Assembly: GCA_047495785.1 (NCBI GenBank)
Contig: JBLDXI010000103.1
Location: forward strand, 1 to 64,000
Source: Lepidodermella squamata
Lineage: Eukaryota; Gastrotricha
Reading direction: 5' to 3'
DNA length: 64,000 nt
Part shown: piece after piece, positions 54,755-64,000 of the stretch
How positions within the stretch are numbered: the stretch's first letter is position 1
Layout of the letters: every line of letters starts with the position of its first letter
Notes under the pieces: model-generated
The model's input: the letters and a program-made list of their open reading frames with translations, nothing else
Databases searched by the model: none
What the model was told of the DNA's origin: nothing
Program-made: the position numbers and the translations under genes

Positions 54755-57115
54755 ATGGATTCTACTTCGATTCTTGCAGCGCTGCTCGTGACTGCCGGGC
54801 TTAGCTATGGCCTGGCAAAGCCTTATAAAGTGAACGCATTGTACATAGCCCCTAATGGTCTGGTTAAGAACAGCTCGTTTCAGGTCGTAACCCAATACGT
54901 CATTGATTACGTCAACAAAAGGAGCGATATTCTACCGGATTACGAACTACAGCTGACAATTGGCGATGAAGGCAACGGCGGGATTTTATCTGCTCGTCAC
55001 GTCATCGACTATTACAGCAGAAGCTTTTCTACCTCGTCCTACAAGTCGCCAGTGATATTGGGCCCTAATACCTCGAATGGATGTAAAGCAGCTGGAGCCC
55101 TGCTGGTTCATCTTAACCTAGTTGAGTTGAGCACTTTCTGCGCTGCCGCTTTCCTTACGGACAGGACGAGATACCGAAACCTATACCTCATGTACTCGAC
55201 AGGCAAAGTTTTAGCTGTTGGAATCGTTCGTTTTGTCAAGGATGTTGGAAAATGGTCCAGAATTGCCATTTTAGCCGATGCAACTAATACAAATTCATTT
55301 TCTACGGCAATCACGGTTAATTCATTTGCTATTTCTGCTGGGGTCGATGTTCCCATCTTCGATGCCGATATTGAGATGAGTTCGGACAAAGTATTGAACT
55401 TGAAGAAGTTGGATATTCGAATTTTCGTTCTATTCGCATTTTCAACAAACAAAATAATAACTTGGAGTCTGATTTGCAACTTGGCGAAGCATGGAATGAT
55501 TGGGCCAAGGTACTTCATTATCACAAACACGAACTATCAAGACTTTACCGAAGCCCCTGAAGAGCCTTATCCAGGTTGCAAAAGGGCAGTTTTTGCTGAA
55601 GCTTTGAAGTATCTAGTTTTCATCAACCAGCAACGATACGATGAATTTCTGCCAACTAAGTCATCATTTGGGCATTCATTCTCAGAGTTTGAAGCTGCGA
55701 TTAGAGCCGTACAGCCTGAAGTGAAGTCTTATTCCGATTATCTATTCAGCTTTACGTATTACGACACGCTACTTCGAGGGGTTATGGCTCTAAATGAAAC
55801 GGAAATTCGGCTGAAAGCTCGGAATCTGACCCTAAGAGATTACGAGCAGAATCAGAAGCTTGTCATGGAAACTGCCAATGAAACACTGTATAATTTGAAG
55901 GCTTTCGGGCTTCGAGTCGGAGCTATGTTCTATGGAAGTACTGGAGAGACTGAAAATAATGTGGTATCAATCGGTCATTTCTCCCCCAACTTCGGATTTC
56001 GAAACGTTCTATCAGTTCGGTTGAAACAAGAAGCTACTGATTCGAATTACACTTCGCATGAGACAGTGAGAGTTGGGCCATACGACTACAAGTTTCTAAC
56101 TGGCAGTCCACCTAGGGATCAAAGGGAGTACGTTAACATCACTTTGCAACCCTCAGTGGGAGTTCAAATCACCGTGACTTTCCTCGCTTCCGTGCTTTCT
56201 TTAACGCAATTCGTGATGATCGCAATTTTCAGCGCGGCTCTGATTAGGGCAAACATCGGAGATGAGCACGACCTGCTTATCAAATCAGTTGGATTAGCTA
56301 CATGCGTGATTTTCAACATTTCTGCGTCTATTTTTGCGTGGCGCGTTGGCGATTCTCTGTCAGAAGCACGTTCTCTTTGGATATTTAATTTTGTAATAAT
56401 TGTCTTCGGCACCTCCGGACATTTCGCTCTCACGTCTTTTCGAGCTACATTTCTCTACAAAGAACTGACTATAAAACAAAACTTGAGAAGGGAAAGATCG
56501 GCAAGAAGAAGCGTTTTGGTGATTCAAGGTCGTCAAAGTGTTGCTGAACTGCCTCAAATCTTGAAAATCAATCACAAGCGGATACGAAAAAAGAGTCTGA
56601 TTGCCTCGGCTTTCTTTGTTCTGATGAATATGGCTGTCTTATCAATTTGGCTTACGATTCACCGAATTGATTGCGTAAATGAATTGCACGACGTTTACGA
56701 AGATCAAGAAAGGGATTTAATGATTCAAGACGTTTTATTGAATTGCAACGTTGAAAGGTTCAACATTCTTTGCGGGTTGATTTTGGCCTTGCAATTTCTA
56801 GTCTTGTTAATGGGAGCTTATTCCGCCTATAAAACGTTCAAAGAAGTCACAGTCGGAATTGGAAAACAAACTTTGTCTAAAGAAGTAGCTTTCAACCGTG
56901 TCGGCATGGCAAATGCATTGACAATCCTCCTCGCGTCCGTTTTCATTGTTACAGCTCTGAGTGGGGATTCGATTTCGCAACGTGTTGCCATCGCTTTTGT
57001 CAGCTTGTTTCAATCGCTATTGTCAACTTTGATCTGGATTATTCCGATTTTGATGAGGCAGCATTGGCAGCAATATTTGATTCCTAGAGTTGTAAAATCT
57101 TCAATTTCTTCGTGA
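54755..57115 (+). CDS. Class C G-protein-coupled receptor, GABA-B-like (receptor 2)
   Basis: Uninterrupted 786 residues starting MDSTSILAALLVTAGLSYG (signal peptide). Venus-flytrap domain with NGCKAAGALLVHLNLVELS, KDVGKWSRIAILADAT and SDYLFSFTYYDTLLRG, then seven hydrophobic segments from about residue 468 (VTFLASVLSLTQFVMIAIF) to FQSLLSTLIWIIPILM. It is collinear with receptor 1 without large gaps. The ectodomain is better conserved than the cytoplasmic ends, and receptor 2 has a longer basic C-terminus. Intronless like receptor 1, so the pair arose by DNA duplication after intron loss or retroposition. The ligand is unknown. Confidence 0.88.
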   Translation: MDSTSILAALLVTAGLSYGLAKPYKVNALYIAPNGLVKNSSFQVVTQYVIDYVNKRSDILPDYELQLTIGDEGNGGILSARHVIDYYSRSFSTSSYKSPVILGPNTSNGCKAAGALLVHLNLVELSTFCAAAFLTDRTRYRNLYLMYSTGKVLAVGIVRFVKDVGKWSRIAILADATNTNSFSTAITVNSFAISAGVDVPIFDADIEMSSDKVLNLKKLDIRIFVLFAFSTNKIITWSLICNLAKHGMIGPRYFIITNTNYQDFTEAPEEPYPGCKRAVFAEALKYLVFINQQRYDEFLPTKSSFGHSFSEFEAAIRAVQPEVKSYSDYLFSFTYYDTLLRGVMALNETEIRLKARNLTLRDYEQNQKLVMETANETLYNLKAFGLRVGAMFYGSTGETENNVVSIGHFSPNFGFRNVLSVRLKQEATDSNYTSHETVRVGPYDYKFLTGSPPRDQREYVNITLQPSVGVQITVTFLASVLSLTQFVMIAIFSAALIRANIGDEHDLLIKSVGLATCVIFNISASIFAWRVGDSLSEARSLWIFNFVIIVFGTSGHFALTSFRATFLYKELTIKQNLRRERSARRSVLVIQGRQSVAELPQILKINHKRIRKKSLIASAFFVLMNMAVLSIWLTIHRIDCVNELHDVYEDQERDLMIQDVLLNCNVERFNILCGLILALQFLVLLMGAYSAYKTFKEVTVGIGKQTLSKEVAFNRVGMANALTILLASVFIVTALSGDSISQRVAIAFVSLFQSLLSTLIWIIPILMRQHWQQYLIPRVVKSSISS

Positions 57116-57979
57116 TTCTTCGTGACTTCTCCATAGCAAAATTTCAAATGTATCTAAGTCTACGTACTCCGGTGAATGACTGTTGTGATTTCTTGATTTT
57201 GTCGTCGTCTACCGTCGTTCGAACTTCACTTTATTCGTTTCTATAATACAATTTACCTGTCCATTGTCACTGTTCGATATGAAATATAGCTATATATGCT
57301 TACTACTCACGTCGAGAAGTGAAAGTCAACATTAGACTGAATCGTGCAGGTTCAGCTTTCAGCCATCATCGAAGTTTTCGGAGTAAAAGAGCTTTCTATG
57401 ATTGCTGATTTCATCACTTATCTAACTAGGAACTAGGACGTTTAAGCGGCATCGCTAATGTTTTGTGCGATTTTTCGGCTCATTTCCCGTGCCATTGTTT
57501 TCAAATTTTATGCGGCTATCAGAAAACGCACTTCGATACAGAGTAAAAGTGTATTTACCTTACCGGCAGCGCAGTTACGCCGATCAATAGCCCGTAATTC
57601 TTGTCATTTCTAATGCGATATTTTCGCCGCAATGTTGTCTTTAGCTAATGAAAGTGTCAAAGAGGTCGTCACACGAGGCCGACTGTCAAATACACGCGAC
57701 GCTTTTTTTCACACCTCGCCTCAAAGCAATCATTCAAACTATATACCAGCAGACAGGTAAAAAACGAGCGGCTTTTAATTCAATAGATTCGATAGTTGAA
57801 TTATTTGCTCTTTTTTATTTATCTCTTCAAGACATTCAAGTGCCCTAATTTCGAACTATGACAGACATCTTTATTGGAAGGCGAAAGAGTGTGGCTAGCC
57901 ACATGTTCGAAGAAAATGTAATTCCATGTCTTTTTTTATTGAAATCCGATTTATCTTCCCATCTCTTTGCCAGGTGAAA
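57116..57979. other. Intergenic before the ankyrin gene
   Basis: No gene. The sequence CTCTTTGCCAG just before the ankyrin ATG looks like a splice acceptor, from a leader intron or trans-splicing. Confidence 0.45.
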
Positions 57980-58795
57980 ATGCAAGAACTGCTCCGGGAG
58001 CAGCTATTCGACGCTGTTTTCGAGAATAAGATCGAAGAAATTGAAGAGCTGCTGAATCGAGGAGTCGATGTTAACAATCCAGATGGGGATGGAATTACAC
58101 CACTAATGGTCGCGGTTCAAAGCCGGCAATCAGAAATCATCGAATACCTCTTAGAAAAGGCGAAAGCTGACATAGAAGCTCGGGATGGTATCGGAAGGAC
58201 TGCTTTAATCTGGGCTGTGAAGCTCAACTTTATTGATATTGTAAAACAACTGGTTGAAAGAAAGATCCGATTTCATCAGGGCCATGTTCCGAGAAGAATT
58301 CGTCGATGCGACATTGACGGCAGTGACAAAAGCGGTAAAACTCCTTTGATGTATGCCGCGATTTTGGGAAATGTCGAAATTGCAAAATACCTCATAGCCA
58401 AGAATGCGTCGGTTCAAGCTGTGGATTCAGCTGGGAAAACAGCTCTCATGCACGCCGCTTCGAATTCTAGGCAGGAAATTGTTGAGCTTTTGCTGAAAAA
58501 TGGTGCCAGTTACCGGATCAATGATGGTTCCAGTGTAGATGGCTCGAATGCATTGGTGCAAGCTGCGAGGATTGGCGATGACAGAATGGTCGAGTTGCTG
58601 GTGAATCGAGGCTTGATGGATGTTAATGTCAGAGATACAGCGGGGCGATCTGCTCAAATGCTGGCTGCTGGGAACGGTCACGGTCGATTGAGTTCGAGGC
58701 TACTCGGATACAGAGCGCAATCCTGGCGTAGTACAGATGATGGGCGGACTACTAAGGACCTTGTACAAACTCGAGTTAGATTATTAAACCGATAA
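57980..58795 (+). CDS. Ankyrin-repeat protein
   Basis: A single exon of 271 residues starts MQELLREQLFDAVFENKIEE, chosen because the acceptor-like TTTGCCAG lies 9 bases upstream. Around six to seven ankyrin repeats are visible: GDGITPLMVAVQ, GIGRTALIWAVK, KSGKTPLMYAAILG, SAGKTALMHAAS, DGSNALVQAARIG and a weaker TAGRSAQMLAAGNGH. The third repeat is split by a basic insertion (HVPRRIRR). There is no signal peptide or other domain, so it is a cytosolic interaction scaffold. AATAAA at 58825 is 30 bases after the stop. Confidence 0.88.
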   Translation: MQELLREQLFDAVFENKIEEIEELLNRGVDVNNPDGDGITPLMVAVQSRQSEIIEYLLEKAKADIEARDGIGRTALIWAVKLNFIDIVKQLVERKIRFHQGHVPRRIRRCDIDGSDKSGKTPLMYAAILGNVEIAKYLIAKNASVQAVDSAGKTALMHAASNSRQEIVELLLKNGASYRINDGSSVDGSNALVQAARIGDDRMVELLVNRGLMDVNVRDTAGRSAQMLAAGNGHGRLSSRLLGYRAQSWRSTDDGRTTKDLVQTRVRLLNR

Positions 58796-60432
58796 AACAG
58801 GATTTATTTTATGAAAAGTTATTAAATAAATTAGAAAGCCCAAAAATCATCTGAGTGTCAGTTGCCTTTTTTATTTTTTAGCCTCGTCGTGAGTCATTAA
58901 CCCCGAAAAGCAAAGGATTGCTCTTCCAAGTATATTATACTTTATTTATATTTAGGGTTCTAGCAAGCCCTGGATTTATTCAAATTAAGGTTTCTATGAG
59001 TTTTTCGTCTTTGCTAGAATCTCATTTTTGAATCAATCACGGACATTTGACATTTGCGATATCAACTGACTTGAAATCCAAAGTCGATCAGCTTTCTACT
59101 CCGCCACTAGAGGCTGCTTATGTAGCTGAAGTTGAAAATCCTAGGTTCAACCTGATCAAAAACCGAAAAGAATCGGGACAAATTTGGTAGTCTCCTATTC
59201 AGTGGTCCAATTGCGACCTTTCTTTTGCACTTGGAGTTTGGTAACGCCTGATGGGTATACACTTTTGCTGGTAAGATTGCATGATTCCCAATTCTAAAAA
59301 ATCTGATTTCAGCTTTTTTGTGATAGAATTGTTGCCGACGATAGTTCTGATAACAATGTATATTTAATGAACCAGACTGCTTAAGTGTGGGCCGACGTTT
59401 TAATACTCCTTTTTGTCTGGCCCATTAACTAGTGTCAACAGCGAGTTTTCGATTAGCTTCTCTACAAAGCAATTTCAATCGATTGTCGGGTATTAAGGAA
59501 TTGCGCTAATAATAGATGTATTGATACACGATCTGTAGTCTCAGCGTGAACAGACTGCAAAAATAAAAAAGCTGATGAGTATGTAAGCTGTGGGCTGGTT
59601 ATGTTGTAATAACAAATTGCCGATGAACGCGCAGATGCTAGAAACAACACAACCGCGCTGCTGCCTGGTATGTAAAAACCAAACCCCGGTGGTGTTCCAA
59701 CAAAGTGAAAAGAACTATGGCGAAGATTAATACATACCAGCATCTCATGTATATAGGCGCGCGCATAATACGATAGATAGGCCTAATCGCGCGTAACAGC
59801 TAACGCACATGGCGCGTAATCTATTATTACAAAAAAATACGCGCTCGCATTATTTTGTGTTGCGCGCGCGGTCTTCGCCTATTTTTTGCGCCTGCACCCA
59901 AGCAACGGCCGGTTAACAACACGTGTTACAGCGGCGTATGCTCGTATATATCTATCTATCTATCTATCGCTAATCTACTCGCCGTCTATCAGCGCAAAAA
60001 AATGGCGGGTAGCCTTCTCTGCGAGCTTTGCACCGGGGCTTCAGATTTGGCAGTGAGTCTATGCCTTCACCTATGGGCCCATAACTTTTTTACCTGTATC
60101 TGCGCCACGTTTTCAGCTTAAACAGCCGTTTGCCTTGGCAGAGATATATTTGCGCTATGCGTATAATTATTGATGCGCACTTGATCGAATGTCTTCAGCT
60201 ATAAGCTATACGTTGTTGCTAACTAAGCCCAAGGTTTAACCTCTTTATAATACAGGCATGCAATTATCCATCTGATTTTAGTCTAGCCTCTGGCACTTCA
60301 CCAGACTCAATTCATGCTATAAATTGATGACAAGCACCCTTTCGATTATTCTTCCTACTATGTTTAACAAATCCTTTTTCAGATTATAAATCATTTATTT
60401 TCAGTTTAGACACAAGATTTTATCGTTATCTT
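58796..60432. other. Intergenic, (TATC)5 and GC-rich patch, no gene seen
   Basis: TATC repeats lie at 59949-59968, within a CGCGCG-rich stretch (59750-59900). No supported coding or RNA gene. Confidence 0.5.
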
Positions 60433-62843
60433 ATGTGGGCGTATGGCGGTATGTCTCATCTCATTCCAGGGCGCATCGACTGGAATCTCACCGGAAAAAC
60501 CATCATAGTGAGTTTTCCTTGAATTTTCCCCTTTCTACTTTTTTTTAATTGTTGAAAATATCCATATTTGAAACTACTATAATAATGTTGGGGAATGCTA
60601 CAGTGATAGGGTTACTTTGTAGATTGTGATCTAAGCTAGGACAATATTGCCCACCCCTATTTTGTGGATTTTTGGCTCTAATTTACAATACTCATATATT
60701 AATTTCAATTTCAATTAATTTCAATTTCAAGCATTTTTGCACAAGGATAATGCCAATAGAGTTTTCTAATACCTTTCAACTACTGCCGAGGACCGTAAGC
60801 TGGTTGAGGCATATTTTGTAAGAATGTATGACATGCCGCTACGACTTTTTTCTGCTAATAATAGACGTCCTATGTAAGGATAATCCCATAATAACCTGAA
60901 TTTAACAGAAATAATTCTTTGATCGAGTATCGATACCCTTCAGAGAAATATTAGGAAACATCTTTGCTAGTATACTTTTGGCTTGAAGCCACGTTAAACC
61001 ACGTTCAATTTATACCAATTTCCCCATTTTTCATTTTTAAACTCAGATTACTGGCGCCAATACTGGTTTAGGAAAAGCAACCGCCTTAGAATTGGCTCGA
61101 ATGGGCATGCGGCGGCTTATTCTGGCGTGTAAGAACGTCGGCGCTGGGGAAGCTACTGCCTGCGAAATCCGTGAACTCGCGGGCGGTTTGGCGGCGGACG
61201 TAGTCGCTGTGCGACAACTCGATCTTTCTTCGGTTGAATCTATCCGGAAATTCGCTCATGATATCAACGCGAACGAGCCAGAGCTCCATATTCTCATCAA
61301 CAATGCTGGCTATTTCGGGGGCAGTATTACTGACAAGCGGACTTCTATCGACGGTGTTGAGCTGCATTTTGCCGTTAATTACCTTGGCAGTTATCTACTG
61401 ACCTTGCTACTCCTGGATTTGCTGAAAAGGAGCTCACCTAGCCGCATTATCAACGTAACAACTAGCGGCTTTTGGCTTCGATTAGCAAAGAAGCGCGGTT
61501 TCAGGCGAGACGATCCCAACTTTGACCGCGCTCCAGGTAGCTTTCATACTAACCTAATCCTATTAAGTTAGAGGAACTGAAACAGTCGATTAATAGGCAA
61601 AATTGGGTTTGAGATGGCTTCTTGATCTAGGGAATTAGGGATTTGTCCAATTTCATCCGGATTCCGGATTCCGAGAATTGTTTTTAAAATGCCAATAATT
61701 TTCTAGGCGACTATACTCCTGTGCAAGCGTATGCACTCTCGAAACTCGCCAATATTCTATTCACGCGAACACTCCACCGCCATTTGCATCCGGTTGTGTT
61801 AGATGACGGATCGTTCGAAGAACTCGACTATCAACTGGCAGCTATGTTGCCAACGTCGCTATCTTATGAGCCAATCAAAGACTTCACTCAAAGTGCGCCG
61901 AAATTCAGGAAAAACTCATCGACTCCTGTGTTATCTACTACTGCTGAAAGATGCGGTCATTTCGTTTCTTTCGATGAGCAAGGTAAGAATCTGAAATGTG
62001 AAATAAATACCTTAGACACAGAAGTCATAATCCTTTGCCACTCGTCAACCTGGAGTTATGTTATTACAATAGTGCATACCTTAGACACAATTAAAGTTTC
62101 ATCATCCCTTACATAAGCTATAAGCCATCTTACATACCTTGGACAAAAAATGATCTGAAAAGAGGTCAAATGTGACCTCATTAAGTCAACTCATTTCAAA
62201 ATTGAGTTTGATCAATTTCATTTATTAGGCGATCGAGCCGATGTCAGGTCGACTTCTTCTGGCGCCAGTTTAACCTCGACCCAAACAGCCCCACCCATCG
62301 TTTCAGCCATGCGCAAGCCCGGCTCCGGGCGACAACGGTTTTCAATCGCAAGTTCTCTGCCTCGCCCAAGCGTCGGTTTCAGCCCGGTACCAGAAAATCA
62401 CGAAACAGGCAGTGATTCGATGAGCATATCTAGCCGTACCCGAGCGAGGCGAAGTGAACCTACCGTAGTTTCTGTCTTCGCTGTGAGCCCGGGTACTTTC
62501 ATGGAGACCGACCTCTATCGACATTTATCTCCGTCTCGAAAGAGACTTATGAAGCCTTTCATTAAAACGGCAGAGATCGGAGCCATCATGATTGGGTACT
62601 GCGCATCGGCTAGCGGGATTGAAAATTTATCCGGCAAATATTTCGTGTAATTTGTTCGATTTCTATTAATACTTCGTATTTTTATTGTGGCAAAATTTTA
62701 ACAGGAAATGCCATCCAGTGGAACCAGCCGGAGCCGGTACTAACGATGCTTTGGCTCAAAAGTTGTGGCAGCTCTCAGCGAAAATGGTAGACATCATCAC
62801 GTATCGAAAGCTGAATCCTAGTCGCAGATCATCGAAATTATGA
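60433..62843 (+). CDS. Short-chain dehydrogenase/reductase (retinol-dehydrogenase-like) with large insertion
   Basis: Exons 60433-60507, 61047-61536, 61707-61982, 62229-62646 and 62705-62843 join in frame to 465 residues. A second in-frame ATG at 60451 could also serve. Rossmann motif TGANTGLGKATA, then ILINNAGYF, NVTTSGFW with the catalytic Ser, and YALSK with Tyr and Lys, all in SDR order. The C-terminus has VSPGTFMETDLYRHLSP and LSGKYFVKCHPVEPAG, as in retinol dehydrogenase/WWOX-type SDRs. About 160 residues, Ser/Thr/Pro-rich, lie between SKLANILFTR and VVSVFAVSPG, where relatives have about 15. NAD(P)-dependent oxidation or reduction of a lipid or retinoid is likely. AATAAA lies at 63028. 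Confidence 0.88.
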
Positions 62844-64000
62844 TAGAAGAACAGGATATATTGGAGAAGGGCGGAACAATCAATATTCTGCTCTTGAACA
62901 CTGCGATTAGCGTCATATTCGCTTCAGCGATTTTCAGCTGGGATTTTATGCGCTCATTTTTACAGACACAGACTCTGCTTGGAAATTGAATTTAATACCT
63001 GTCCAATTTTTATATGTTTAAGCTGAAAATAAAAACGATGTATTTGTATATCTTCACGCGTCCATTCAGGCAAGCATTGAATGTATGTATGCATTTGTAT
63101 CACATGTAAATCTTCGATTCCCTCACGTTGTTTTGGTAGGCTATTAGTCATAGTAAGAGCTGGAATTTATTCCAGCTGTGTTCAATATACCTGAACCGCC
63201 CTCTTGGCTCTTGGAGGTAATAAATTGCGTCGGCTAGCTTTATACATTCGGAGCCTATGTGACGTCACGAGTCACGCACACACCTGTTGACACTATAGCA
63301 TAATACGTACGACATGCTTGCGTATAAGCAATAAAGGTAGGGAAAAAAATTACACACAAACAATCTAGAAAACGGGTTCCGTGTTTCAAGAAAAAACTAC
63401 AACCACTATAATATATTCCGTATAACCTAGCGTTCGACCTTTCTTGTTCGAGAATATACGCGACATTTAAATTACTACAGCATGATGGTTAGTTGTGAAA
63501 TTTACCCAATCGCATAATGTATGCTTTTAACGCAGATTATAAAGTGTCTTTTCCCAGGTCGTAAATTTTTTAATGCAATTTGCCCCACAATTCACTAGAG
63601 CATTTGATAGTTATACGCTCTGTGATTCGCCTAATTCAATTCATCAACTTATGTCTACGATTTGCAGGCCACTCATGACACCTTGAAACTCAATAGTGAT
63701 TAAGTATGTTTCTAGGCTTCTATTTTCACATTTTACACAATTTTCTAACAACAGCCAACTTTCGGATTATGCTAATTCTTTAGAAACAGCTCGATCTTAT
63801 TTTATTTTTGCATTGCACATACCTTGGACAAATATTTATGTCATTTTTGTATTCCTAAAGATGCATACATATATTAAGGACATACCTTAGACAAAAATGG
63901 CCTATAATCTATCGAATAATTTCAACGTAGACAATTAAAATAGCTGATTTCATGCAAAAATGGTGGCAGAGGCGTCAAATTCGACGGCGCCCCCAGGAAT
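62844..64000. other. Downstream intergenic region, dispersed CATACCTTAGACA motifs
   Basis: No gene seen. The motif ATACCTTRGACA occurs near 63819 and 63883 here and near 62010, 62077 and 62135 in an SDR intron. Confidence 0.5.

Overview
The window looks like the genome of a compact invertebrate animal. Genes carry short introns (often 36-190 bp) with GT-AG borders and TTTTCAG-like acceptors, no operon or ribosome-binding logic is visible, and the families are animal ones: an alpha-arrestin, a cytosolic fatty-acid-binding protein, class C receptors, secreted S1 proteases, a PP1 phosphatase and an SDR. A nematode- or tardigrade-like ecdysozoan fits best, but the sequence does not settle the phylum.

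The left 26 kb is shaped by two large inverted duplications. Palindrome 1 (arms 1-2710 and 4587-7297) carries a broken GH65-like glucosidase gene and a LINE tail in each arm. Palindrome 2 (arms 12362-16641 and 21291-25570, about 4280 bp each) shows no length difference between arms. Five intact genes and one truncated copy of an unrecognised small secreted protein family (called S here) lie in the arms and spacers. Between the palindromes are a small secreted peptide candidate, an arrestin-domain gene and a FABP gene whose intron holds TTAGGG repeats, next to the stump of a second FABP gene cut at the palindrome border.

From 25 to 38 kb come a cysteine-rich protein of unknown function (intact only in the right arm), a degenerate chymotrypsin-fold protein, a LINE piece, a lysine-rich repetitive secreted protein with a coding minisatellite, a MITE-like element, strong hairpins, a divergent PP1 phosphatase and a second degenerate S1 homologue. 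Both S1 homologues lack catalytic residues and end in a hydrophobic, GPI-signal-like tail.

From 38 to 57 kb a module is repeated: a two-exon secreted peptide (family A, three copies) followed by an intronless GABA-B-like class C receptor (two copies), interleaved with two apparently active five-exon S1 proteases with different S1 pockets. Mobile DNA (a zinc-finger transposon gene, GATCTA-rich clusters, a LINE fragment) and two abutting perfect palindromes separate the copies. The right end carries an ankyrin-repeat protein and an SDR with an unusually large internal insertion.

Likely roles: the secreted proteases, pseudoproteases, S and A peptides form an extracellular, recently amplified set of unknown biology. 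PP1, arrestin, FABP, ankyrin and SDR are ordinary cellular functions.
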